DNA from: an uncultured Hungatella sp.
GTDB lineage: Bacteria; Bacillota; Clostridia; Lachnospirales; Lachnospiraceae
Direction: 5' to 3'
DNA: 64,000 bases
Assembly (NCBI GenBank): GCA_947089145.1
Contig: CAMUJH010000008.1
Location: 1-64,000 of the forward strand
In this document: positions 52,724-59,963 of the stretch, one piece after another
How positions within the stretch are numbered: position 1 is the first letter of the stretch
Layout of the letters: each line of letters opens with the position of its first letter
The notes under the pieces: model-generated
Told to the model about the DNA's origin: nothing
The model's database searches: none
The model's input: the letters and a program-made list of their open reading frames with translations, nothing else
Translations under genes and position numbers: made by a program

Positions 52724-54240
52724 GTTTTTTCCTCCAGTGCCTGTCCTAACATCAGCTGGCCAATGGTAAAGGCATCCGCTGTATCTCCATCTACTTCGCC
52801 CATGATTTCCCCCCGGAATAATACAATGATGCGGTCGCTTAAAGCCAGAATCTCCTGCAATTCCGCAGAGACAAACAAGACGGCAGCCCCGCGCTCGCGC
52901 TCCTTCATTAACACGTCATGAACCCCTGAAACAGCCCCCATATCCAAGCCGCGGGTGGGATGGCATGCGATATCCAGGATCGGTTCCGAGTCCAGTTCTC
53001 TGGCGATAATGACTTTCTGCTGGTTGCCTCCGGAGAGAGTGCTTACTTTAACCGTGTCCGTAGGGGTCTTGATGCCGTATTTTTTAATCATGTCCTGGGC
53101 ATGTTTTTTGATATTCTGAAGATTAAGCAGCCTTTTTTCCGCATAAGGCTCCTTATCGTACTCTTTGATAATCAGATTTTCCGCAACGCTGAAATCCATC
53201 ACAAGCCCGGTTTTCTGGCGATCCTCAGGAATAAACCCGATAAACTTCGGGTCCGCCACAACATCGGTAATCAGGGTGTCATTGACAGAAATCGTTCCGC
53301 TTACCGGTTTTTTAAGGCCGGAAATACATTCTGCCAGTTCCTTCTGCCCATTGCCGTCCACCCCGGCAACCCCAACAATCTCGCCGGCATGGACCGTCAG
53401 GTTAAAGTTTTTTAAAGCCTGAATGCCCCGCTCGTCAAGAGCATTTACATCTTTCATAACCAGTACCGGCTTTTTCTGCTGCAAAGCCTGGCGGGGACGG
53501 CGGTCGATAGAAACGGGACGCCCCACCATCATGTGGGCAAGTTTTGCCTGAGTGGCCTCGGAAGTAGGGATGGTTCCCACCAGCTTGCCGTCACGGATTA
53601 TGGTAACCCTGTCCGTAATCTCCACCACTTCCCTCAGTTTGTGGCTGATAAAAATAATAGAGCGGCCTTCACTTGTAAGGCGCCGGATAGCGCGGCACAG
53701 CTGGTCGCTCTCAGAAGGGGTCAGAACAGCAGTAGGTTCATCCAGCACCAAAACCTGGGCATTTCTGTACAGGGCTTTCAAGATTTCCACCCACTGCTGC
53801 TGGCCCACAGGCAGTTTCCACACTTCGGCGTCCGGGTCCACATACAATTCATACTCTTGGCAAAGTTCCAAAAGCCGTTTGCGTATAGGCTCCAGGTCAA
53901 GAAACACTTTGTTTGAAGGAATGCCAAGGACAATGTTCTCTAAAACCGTAAGGGTTTCCACCAGCTTAAAGTGCTGGTGAACCATGCCGATACCAAGCTC
54001 AATAGCCTTTGACGGAGATGTAATTTCTACCTCCTTTTCATTTATGAGGATTTTCCCGCTGTCTGGCTGATGCATTCCATATAGTACATTCATCAGCGTT
54101 GTTTTACCTGCGCCGTTTTCTCCCAACAGCCCCAGAACTTCCCCTTTTTTACAATCAAGACTGATACGGTCATTTGCCAGAACGCCGGGAAAACGCTTTG
54201 TAATATCAGTCATCTGTAAAGCAAATTTAGGTTCTTCCAT
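52720..54240 (-). CDS. BMP-type ABC transporter ATPase (NupO/YufO-like), two ABC domains
   Basis: The 506-residue protein has two ATP-binding cassettes. The first has Walker A GENGAGKTT, signature LPVGQQQWVEIL and Walker B VLVLDEPTAVL. The second has GVDGNGQKEL in place of Walker A and the signature LSGGNQQKV, as is normal for the ribose/nucleoside class. It powers import through the two permeases. It lies 123 bases after the lipoprotein gene, across a strong hairpin and a family B element. GGAGGCGG precedes the ATG. Confidence 0.93.
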   Translation of the reverse strand: MEEPKFALQMTDITKRFPGVLANDRISLDCKKGEVLGLLGENGAGKTTLMNVLYGMHQPDSGKILINEKEVEITSPSKAIELGIGMVHQHFKLVETLTVLENIVLGIPSNKVFLDLEPIRKRLLELCQEYELYVDPDAEVWKLPVGQQQWVEILKALYRNAQVLVLDEPTAVLTPSESDQLCRAIRRLTSEGRSIIFISHKLREVVEITDRVTIIRDGKLVGTIPTSEATQAKLAHMMVGRPVSIDRRPRQALQQKKPVLVMKDVNALDERGIQALKNFNLTVHAGEIVGVAGVDGNGQKELAECISGLKKPVSGTISVNDTLITDVVADPKFIGFIPEDRQKTGLVMDFSVAENLIIKEYDKEPYAEKRLLNLQNIKKHAQDMIKKYGIKTPTDTVKVSTLSGGNQQKVIIARELDSEPILDIACHPTRGLDMGAVSGVHDVLMKERERGAAVLFVSAELQEILALSDRIIVLFRGEIMGEVDGDTADAFTIGQLMLGQALEEKT

Positions 54241-54265
54241 ATGAGTCCGCCTCCTTTTTTAATAG

Positions 54266-54321
54266 ATGTACTCTCGGAATCTCTACTGCACCTGCCTTTG
54301 AGAGAGACTACGAGAGTACAT
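54266..54321. mobile_element. Family B element, short copy (56 bp)
   Basis: Ends ATGTACTCTCGGAATCTCT and AGAGACTACGAGAGTACAT are inverted repeats. The left end continues CTGCACCTGCCTTTG, as at 48198. It is inserted between the lipoprotein and ATPase genes of one operon. Confidence 0.65.
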
Positions 54322-54352
54322 GTAGGCAGCATCCGCAAAGGATGCTGCCTAC
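54322..54352 (-). promoter_or_regulatory. Intercistronic hairpin after the BMP lipoprotein gene
   Basis: A perfect 13-bp stem (54322-54334 with 54340-54352) with a five-base loop lies 12 bases past the lipoprotein stop. Without a T tract it most likely protects the lipoprotein mRNA or causes partial termination. That fits the need for more binding protein than permease. Confidence 0.65.
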
Positions 54353-54363
54353 AGTATAAGATG

Positions 54364-55341
54364 TCAAGGATCAATATCGACTTTTCCGGCTTTTAAGTCT
54401 TCTACAGCCGTATCCACAGCTGCTTTGCCTTCGTCAGAGAGCAAATCCGTGGTCACGGGAAGGATGCCGTTATCAGCAATGCCCAGTACGTGGGTTCCTC
54501 CGTCTGCAAGAGAGCCGGTACACTCCTGGTATCCCAGTTCCTCCCAGTTAAATACAACGCTTCCAATGGTTACATCAGGCGCAATTTCAGACGAGTCCAC
54601 AACGGCGGAAACCACATACACATCGCTGGAATCCTGCGCTGCCGCAATAACGCCTACATAAGCTGCATCCAGATTAAAGAAGAGTACATCATAACCGCTG
54701 GCAATCAATGCAAGAGATGCCTCCCTGGCCTTGGTAACATCGGACCAGGAACCGGTGGTTATAGCCGTTGACTCAATACTTGGGTCAACATATTCAACAC
54801 CTTTGTAGAAACTTGCCTCCATCTGACGATGGGGGTCATACCACTCGCCTGTGACAAAGGCCACCTTTTTATTTTTCGTGGCCGATGCGGCCATGATGCC
54901 GGCTAAATAACCTGCATGGCTGTAGCTGACTGTGGAAGCCGTCAGATTGGGAACGCCGCCAGTGTCTGTCGCCACGCTGAAAATGAAATTTTTATCAGGG
55001 AATTCTTTGGCTACCGTCTGCAGGGCCTCGCCAAACTGCCCGCCCTGTCCAATGATTGTCTCGTATCCCTGCTGTGCAAACTGGCGGAGCACTTCAATCT
55101 GCTCATCCTGCGCAACTTCCTCTCTGTAGGCTGTCTTGATGCCAAGTTCTTTGCTGGCTCTTACCATGCCTTCATACGTGTATTGATTAAATGCTTCATC
55201 CGTAATCAGGCCAGGCATGACCATGGCCACGCTGCCTTTCCACTCAGGATTATCGGCCTTACTGTTATTACCGTTTCCACAGGCGGCCAGTGTGGTAAGA
55301 ACTATGGATGATGCTAATAGCAGCGCTAACTTTTTTTTCAT
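54364..55341 (-). CDS. BMP/PnrA-family substrate-binding lipoprotein
   Basis: The 325-residue protein has a lipoprotein signal with lipobox LAAC (Cys21), a short polar linker and the PnrA/Med fold (KGSVAMVMPGLITDEAFNQYTYEGM, GYETIIGQGGQFGEAL, YSHAGYLAGIMAA, GYDVLFFNLDAAYVG). PnrA proteins bind purine nucleosides. Others in the fold bind different nucleosides or ureides. It heads the ABC operon behind an unusually long leader with a consensus promoter. AGGAGGAAA precedes the ATG. Confidence 0.92.
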   Translation of the reverse strand: MKKKLALLLASSIVLTTLAACGNGNNSKADNPEWKGSVAMVMPGLITDEAFNQYTYEGMVRASKELGIKTAYREEVAQDEQIEVLRQFAQQGYETIIGQGGQFGEALQTVAKEFPDKNFIFSVATDTGGVPNLTASTVSYSHAGYLAGIMAASATKNKKVAFVTGEWYDPHRQMEASFYKGVEYVDPSIESTAITTGSWSDVTKAREASLALIASGYDVLFFNLDAAYVGVIAAAQDSSDVYVVSAVVDSSEIAPDVTIGSVVFNWEELGYQECTGSLADGGTHVLGIADNGILPVTTDLLSDEGKAAVDTAVEDLKAGKVDIDP

Positions 55342-55624
55342 ATGTTTTTCCTCCTGACTGTTTTTAATCTTAAACTTAGTTTTTCACTAAAATTCCACAT
55401 AATAACAAATGTACAGGCAAAATTCGGTTCCATTTTTTACCTGGCCGCCAGCCCATGGAAATCTTAAATGTTATCCATTTAGTTTCCTGCAGGGAGACGC
55501 GGGAAGCGGCCAGATACAGGTCCTTAAAAACTTACCTGAAAACCCTTGGGGTTCAATTGAGACTGGCACATGGATGCGATCCTCCTTCTCGCATGCATAA
55601 GATTGGCTGTTTTATCATCTCTTT
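55342..55624 (-). promoter_or_regulatory. Long structured leader of the BMP lipoprotein operon
   Basis: About 285 bases separate the promoter from the lipoprotein ATG. In minus-strand order it holds a hairpin with the loop carrying AAGGAGG (ATGCGA/TCGCAT, about 55575-55595), a short ORF (55571-55524), and a stem CTGGCCGC/GCGGCCAG (55513-55506 with 55448-55441) enclosing further pairing. No known riboswitch class was recognised. Confidence 0.55.
55524..55571 (-). CDS. Candidate 15-residue leader peptide (uORF)
   Basis: ATG at 55571 with a strong AAGGAGG nine bases upstream encodes MCQSQLNPKGFQVSF and then TAA. It starts about 53 bases after the predicted transcription start, before the GC-rich stem of the leader. 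The ribosome site sits in the loop of a six-base-pair hairpin. Translation of this peptide could control folding downstream. Confidence 0.45.
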   Translation of the reverse strand: MCQSQLNPKGFQVSF

Positions 55625-55630
55625 AAGGAA

Positions 55631-55659
55631 ATTATATTATATTGATTGTAAGAAGTCAA
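55631..55659 (-). promoter_or_regulatory. Promoter of the BMP-transporter operon
   Basis: On the minus strand TTGACT (55659-55654), 17 bases and TATAAT (55636-55631). A 50-base AT-rich tract with internal symmetry lies immediately upstream of the -35 (55660-55709), where an activator could bind. Confidence 0.75.
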
Positions 55660-55765
55660 CAAAAATATAAGAAAAATATCATCATAATAAGTTTTTATTA
55701 TATTTTTATGAGGTAAAAAGTACAGAAAAAGCAGAAATTTCCCACAAAAAATATGGAAAACATAT

Positions 55766-55800
55766 AAAATACCGCCTTTTGGGAAAAGCCCAAAGGGCGG
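55766..55800 (-). terminator. Terminator of the second YheO-type regulator
   Basis: CCGCCTTTTGGG (55772-55783) pairs with CCCAAAGGGCGG (55789-55800). On the minus strand the stem is followed by TATTTTAT. Confidence 0.8.
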
Positions 55801-55832
55801 CAGATATAAGAAAAGGTGAAACTTGCCTAAAT

Positions 55833-56531
55833 TTAATTTTCCAGTTCGCCTAAGTAGCGATACACGGTTGCAGGGGAGCAGGAAAGCCGCTTAGCCACAA
55901 AAGAGATCCCCCCCTTTAGCTTGAACATCCCCCGTTCCTGAAGCTTTTGGACGATATCACGTTTTTCCTGCTGGTTTAAACGTTCCATTGGGGTGCTTAA
56001 AGAAGCGGTAACGCTGTCAAAGGATTTTTCCATCAAGGTAGAGATATCCATGGAAAAATCATCCGCAAGGGTATAGGGCTGCAGGGAAATAGCCTCCGGG
56101 GCTGCAGGGACAGCCGGAAAGGGCGTAAGGGATGGTTTTAAAAACTGGTCAGGATGGATGACAGAGAGCATTTTTGCACAGAGCTCCCGATAGCGGGCAT
56201 CGTCAAAATTTATTCCCAGAAGTCCGATGGGATTTCCGTCATCATCCTTTATAAACATGGTAGAGGCCCGGAGAATACGTCCGTCTTTTGTGGATATCTG
56301 ATAATTATACAGGAAATCATTGGTTTTATAGGGGTTGGCAGCCAATGTCTGCAATGCGGAATTGGTAGTGGGGCTTCCTATGGCCCGGCCGCTTATGTGG
56401 CCGTTGGCAATGGCGATGATTCTGCTTGGCTCGGCAGTGATGTCATGAAGTACGATTTCATAATCCGGGCCCAGCGCTTTTCCCAGAAAATCTACAAGGA
56501 TGGTGTATTGGTGAAGGATAGGTGGGGTCAT
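55833..56531 (-). CDS. YheO-type PAS and HTH transcriptional regulator, copy 2
   Basis: This regulator of about 232 residues is collinear with the one at 39295-39990. The PAS region has the same LGPDYEIVLHDIT and GLLGINFDD motifs. The middle linker (PDQFLKPSLTPFPAVPAAPEA) differs most, and the last 45 residues are nearly identical. The ATG at 56531 follows AGAAAGGAA, as in copy 1. An extension to 56588 has no site. It is transcribed toward, and terminates before, the BMP operon, so it is the likely controller of that operon. Confidence 0.85.
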   Translation of the reverse strand: MTPPILHQYTILVDFLGKALGPDYEIVLHDITAEPSRIIAIANGHISGRAIGSPTTNSALQTLAANPYKTNDFLYNYQISTKDGRILRASTMFIKDDDGNPIGLLGINFDDARYRELCAKMLSVIHPDQFLKPSLTPFPAVPAAPEAISLQPYTLADDFSMDISTLMEKSFDSVTASLSTPMERLNQQEKRDIVQKLQERGMFKLKGGISFVAKRLSCSPATVYRYLGELEN

Positions 56532-56739
56532 GGCGATTCCTTTCTGCTTACTTTGCTCTAAAATCTGCCGTTGGGAGGCGGCCTGCATTTGGGGATGGCA
56601 GATGTGCCCGTCACATATTGACAGTTATTGGCAGCGCTGCCAGGCTAATAAGAGATTTGTAAGTTTCATTATCGCATGGTGCGGCGAAAATTTCAAGAAG
56701 GGAATCGACTTTTGCTTTTCTGACCAATCGGCAGCAGAT

Positions 56740-57150
56740 TTACTTTGCCGTTTTCCTTATCTTTACCAACAGGATAATCATAGAACCGCACATCAAAATA
56801 TGCCCAATCCCCGCAATTCCGGAAATCGAAGCATCCATTCCCCTGCTTAACGGTGTTTCCCAAACCTGAGTCAGCCCTCTGATAAGAAAACCAATCCCTG
56901 TAATATTCAACCCAGCCTGGTAGACGGCAACTGTTTTTCCAATTCCCTTATCAGAAAAAGCAAACACCTTTTCAATTACCATCAGCATAAGAAAGAAAAA
57001 CATTCCCAGCAGAAAATAGTGGGTGTGCATCACGGAGAGATTCGTCCTGCCGGAAAAACGGCTGAACTTGGTAAATTCCCTGTAAAACACCCCAAATACC
57101 ATAGCTGCAATCCCATAAACCAAAGCCAGATTCGCATAACGCTTAACCAT
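56740..57150 (-). CDS. DUF2871-type membrane protein
   Basis: This 136-residue protein has four hydrophobic segments (residues 8-25, 43-62, 75-93, 112-131) and the SVMHTHYFLLGMFFFLMLMVIEK stretch typical of DUF2871. Function is unknown. It begins two bases after its upstream neighbour ends, behind GGAGGAGGA, and belongs to the TetR-controlled transcript. Confidence 0.75.
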   Translation of the reverse strand: MVKRYANLALVYGIAAMVFGVFYREFTKFSRFSGRTNLSVMHTHYFLLGMFFFLMLMVIEKVFAFSDKGIGKTVAVYQAGLNITGIGFLIRGLTQVWETPLSRGMDASISGIAGIGHILMCGSMIILLVKIRKTAK

Positions 57151-57152
57151 GA

Positions 57153-57821
57153 CTATAAATCCTCCTCCTTTTTATAAAGTTTCCAGCCCATTAATACAAT
57201 CCACACATAAGCCATTGTCTTTGGGATCATAAGGACGCCTACAATGGGAGCCGTCCCGCTAAACAGCACTACCGGAAGATAGAATCCAAAAGAGAGCCCA
57301 ACTGCCAGAGGCATAAACCGAAATACATGGTCACCGATCCGTTTCACCTCTTGAGCAAAAATAACGATAATGATAATTCCGATAAGTGCAAAAGGCACAT
57401 TGCGCAGGATGCCGAACAGAAGCGGCTGACGGTAAGAAAGCCACTGATTTTGGGGAAGCAGGCATAAACCGATGCGCAGCGCAGCCAAGCCCCATATGGC
57501 TTTAGTAAGCCCGTTTCTGTCCTTCACCTGAAAATATTCCCGCCATATATAATACAGGATCACATAAAAGATTGTCATGGTAATGGAAGTGATAAACTTT
57601 CCAATCCCCAGAGCAGCTGCATTTGCCTCCAGCCCTAAGGTCCAGAGGGCATAGGAGCGGGGAACCAGGTGAAACGAGTCACCAGATCCAAGAAGGACAG
57701 CCATAATTCCTGCCTTTTTCACCAGCCGGGTCTTTCCTTTCACGGCCATAGTAAGCCCTGCAATCAATGCGAAGCCAAGGTATAAAATATCAAAAACAGT
57801 TTCTCCAATCGCCTGCGGCAT
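57153..57821 (-). CDS. Unknown polytopic membrane protein
   Basis: This protein of about 222 residues has seven likely membrane segments. SGDSFHLVPRSYALWTLG and PLLFGILRNVPFALIGIIIIVIF are its most distinctive stretches, and the tail is charged. I do not recognise a function. The start chosen (57821) is eight bases after AAGGAAGGGG. ATG 57827 and an upstream frame to 57848 are alternatives. It lies between tetR and the DUF2871 gene, and the three form one unit, perhaps a resistance or membrane-stress module. Confidence 0.65.
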   Translation of the reverse strand: MPQAIGETVFDILYLGFALIAGLTMAVKGKTRLVKKAGIMAVLLGSGDSFHLVPRSYALWTLGLEANAAALGIGKFITSITMTIFYVILYYIWREYFQVKDRNGLTKAIWGLAALRIGLCLLPQNQWLSYRQPLLFGILRNVPFALIGIIIIVIFAQEVKRIGDHVFRFMPLAVGLSFGFYLPVVLFSGTAPIVGVLMIPKTMAYVWIVLMGWKLYKKEEDL

Positions 57822-57844
57822 TATCATTTCCCCTTCCTTTGACT

Positions 57845-58393
57845 TCAATAAATGGTGCGTCTGATAATGGCAAGAAAAAAGTCAATATCCGGCGCTTTCG
57901 TCTTTAACAGCATCATTAAGTTCACCATAATGAATCTTGCAAACTGCTCTTTGGTGAATGTCTCACTCCACACGTCCTTACGGATCTCCGGGTCCTGTTC
58001 TATACGGTACACGAAAGCGGTTTCAAGGGCAGACTGCATAGAAGCCATGCGTGCCAGTCCAGCCGTTTCCACGCTTCTAAGGCTGTTCATCAGCTTTCCT
58101 GCAGACTGGTCAATCCTCTCTTTCAAAAAGAAAAACATCTCTTCTACCTGCCCGCAGAATGAGTCAGCGGTAACAGAACTTTCCATCTCCGCCAGGGTCT
58201 GCCTCCAGTATTCCTCTGTCAGGACAAGAAGAATCTCTTCTTTATTGGAAAAATAATTGTATACTGTTCCTGTGGCCACCCCGGCTTTCCTGGCGATAGA
58301 GCGGATATTTACAGCCTCAATGCCCTCTGTGTCTGCAATCTTATGGGACAGATTCAGCAGCGTATTGCGGAGGGTATCATCCTTTTTCCTCAT
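57845..58393 (-). CDS. TetR-family transcriptional regulator
   Basis: This 182-residue protein has an N-terminal HTH (residues 25-50: VNIRSIARKAGVATGTVYNYFSNKEEILLVL) and a helical ligand domain. It is the first gene behind a consensus promoter flanked by two TGAAC-N2-GTTCA palindromes, so autorepression of the tetR-membrane-protein operon is likely. The ligand is unknown. Confidence 0.9.
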   Translation of the reverse strand: MRKKDDTLRNTLLNLSHKIADTEGIEAVNIRSIARKAGVATGTVYNYFSNKEEILLVLTEEYWRQTLAEMESSVTADSFCGQVEEMFFFLKERIDQSAGKLMNSLRSVETAGLARMASMQSALETAFVYRIEQDPEIRKDVWSETFTKEQFARFIMVNLMMLLKTKAPDIDFFLAIIRRTIY

Positions 58394-58418
58394 ATCTCTC
58401 CCTTCTTTCTCTTATTTG

Positions 58419-58483
58419 TGAACGGGTTCATTTATATTATAATCAGCAAAGATCTGTTTGTCAATCTTATATGAACAGGTTCA
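58419..58483 (-). promoter_or_regulatory. Consensus promoter flanked by twin TetR operators
   Basis: On the minus strand TTGACA (58464-58459), 17 bases and TATAAT (58441-58436) form a perfect consensus. TGAACGGGTTCA (58419-58430) lies just after the -10 and TGAACAGGTTCA (58472-58483) just before the -35. Confidence 0.8.
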
Positions 58484-58508
58484 TAAATAATTCACAGATA
58501 ATTCCCCA

Positions 58509-58537
58509 TTGACATTACATCCCGATTAATTTAAAAT
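58509..58537 (+). promoter_or_regulatory. Promoter of the candidate RNA upstream of hydE
   Basis: TTGACA (58509-58514), 17 bases and TAAAAT (58532-58537), plus strand, 26 bases beyond the outer TetR operator. Expected transcription start is near 58544. Confidence 0.65.
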
Positions 58538-58543
58538 AATAAA

Positions 58544-58713
58544 GATTCCTGTAACTGAGGCGTGAGTGCGTATCCTTACCCCAAAGCCAAGGAAGATTCA
58601 AAAACCAAACCCATGCACTGACACAAGGAAGAATCCAAGTAGGAAGGCAAAGGAGTAAAATTGCGAATAACCAGGATAAGTCTGTCAGTGTACCCATTTG
58701 GGTACATTTTTTT
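58544..58713 (+). ncRNA. Candidate non-coding RNA or attenuated leader before hydE
   Basis: The stretch runs from a near-consensus promoter to a terminator: stem TGTACCC/GGGTACA (58689-58706) followed by seven T. No plus-strand ORF with a ribosome site lies inside. TATCC near 58576 can pair with GGATA near 58674, and a TACCC near 58580 could compete for the terminator's GGGTA arm. It is either a free RNA of about 170 bases or a regulated leader of hydE, which starts 149 bases further on. It matches no RNA family I recognise. Confidence 0.45.
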
Positions 58714-58803
58714 GCGTGGAAGAGTGTCTTTGCTTTGAAATGTCTAAAGGCAGATTAAAAAGTCATTTTGGTAAAAGAAACTCCAGAAAGCGGCGCCATA
58801 GTA

Positions 58804-58819
58804 TTTCAAACGCGCTCTA
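58804..58819. repeat. Single end of a family A element before hydE
   Basis: TTTCAAACGCGCTCTA matches the family A terminus (TTTCAAACACGCTCTA) with one difference. No opposite end is visible nearby. Confidence 0.5.
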
Positions 58820-58861
58820 AAAGCTGAACAAGAAGAACCTGGACAAAAAGGAAGTGTGATA

Positions 58862-59890
58862 ATGGCAACAACCGGAGAAAGGGAGCAGTGGAGAGAATGG
58901 ATTGAGACAAAAAATAAGGTTCTTGAGGAGCAGCTGTACGCCCTGGCCAGACAGACAAGAGAAAACTGGTATGGAAAGGATGTATACATCCGCGGGTTGA
59001 TTGAGTTTACCAACTACTGCAAAAATGACTGCTACTATTGCGGAATCCGCAGAAGCAACAACAAGGCTTTGCGGTATCGTCTGACAGAGGAGGAAATCCT
59101 TGCCTGCTGTAAAACGGGATATGAACTGGGATTTAGGACCTTTGTGCTTCAGGGCGGGGAAGACTTGTTCTTTACGGATCTGCGTCTTGCCCGGATTGTG
59201 GCAGCCATAAAGGAAACTTACCTGGACTGCGCCGTGACCCTATCCGTAGGGGAGAGAAGCCGGAAATCCTATGAGATGTTCTATGAGGCTGGAGCGGACA
59301 GGTATCTTCTCCGCCATGAGACGGCCAATGATGCTCACTACGGACAGCTTCACCCAAAAGAGATGTCTCTGGAAAACAGAAAACGGTGCCTGTGGGATCT
59401 AAAGGAGATCGGCTTTCAGGTGGGAGCCGGCATGATGGTGGGAAGTCCGGGACAGACGGTGGAGTGCATACTGGAAGATCTGGAGTTTCTCAAGGAACTG
59501 CAGCCGGACATGGTGGGAATCGGCCCATTTATCCCCCATTGCGAAACACCGTTTTACGGCCAAAAGGCAGGAACAGTGGATCAGACTTTACGCCTTTTAG
59601 CTGTTGTCCGGCTGATTCTTCCCCAGGTCCTTCTTCCTGCCACCACGGCGCTGGGAACCATTGAACAGGACGGGCGTGAAAGGGGGATGCTGGCAGGGGC
59701 CAATGTGGTTATGCCTAATCTTTCCCCGTCAAATGTGAGAGACAAGTATCAGCTTTACGACGGAAAATTATGCACTGGATCAGAAGCGGCAGAAAATCTT
59801 GACAATTTGAAACGCTCCATGGAGGCCATAGGCTACAGAGTAGTGTCCGGCAGAGGGGATCGGGCCGGATATGTTAGGAAAGCGATTTAG
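58862..59890 (+). CDS. hydE: [FeFe]-hydrogenase maturase HydE (radical SAM)
   Basis: This radical SAM enzyme of about 342 residues has the cluster motif CKNDCYYC (Cys53, 57, 60), LRYRLTEEEIL, LQGGED, HETANDAHYGQLHP and PNLSPSNVRDKYQLYDGK, all characteristic of HydE. It makes part of the dithiomethylamine-bridged diiron site. The ATG at 58862 follows AAGGAAG by seven bases. A GTG at 58856 is possible. hydF follows after 73 bases. hydG and a hydrogenase gene are not in the window. Confidence 0.95.
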   Translation: MATTGEREQWREWIETKNKVLEEQLYALARQTRENWYGKDVYIRGLIEFTNYCKNDCYYCGIRRSNNKALRYRLTEEEILACCKTGYELGFRTFVLQGGEDLFFTDLRLARIVAAIKETYLDCAVTLSVGERSRKSYEMFYEAGADRYLLRHETANDAHYGQLHPKEMSLENRKRCLWDLKEIGFQVGAGMMVGSPGQTVECILEDLEFLKELQPDMVGIGPFIPHCETPFYGQKAGTVDQTLRLLAVVRLILPQVLLPATTALGTIEQDGRERGMLAGANVVMPNLSPSNVRDKYQLYDGKLCTGSEAAENLDNLKRSMEAIGYRVVSGRGDRAGYVRKAI

Positions 59891-59919
59891 GATTTGAATC
59901 CGGCAATGGATGCCTATAA

Positions 59920-59938
59920 AGAGACTCTGAGAGTACAT
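59920..59938. repeat. Single end of a family B element between hydE and hydF
   Basis: AGAGACTCTGAGAGTACAT matches the right end of the family B elements (two differences from 48342-48360). No left end is present. Confidence 0.5.
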
Positions 59939-59963
59939 TACACAAAAAGAGAGGGACAAGAAA

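Noticed and set aside
55342..55624. Purine (xpt-type) riboswitch in the BMP leader
   Set aside because: The conserved core of the purine aptamer and its loop-loop bases could not be found. Only generic structure is supported.
55409..55670. Plus-strand ORFs of 63-71 codons in the BMP leader
   Set aside because: They run antisense to a leader with a good minus-strand promoter and have no start signals.
58515..58697. Minus-strand 60-residue hydrophobic ORF
   Set aside because: No ribosome site, and its hydrophobic look follows from pyrimidine-rich antisense of the purine-rich candidate RNA. It also overlaps the plus-strand promoter.
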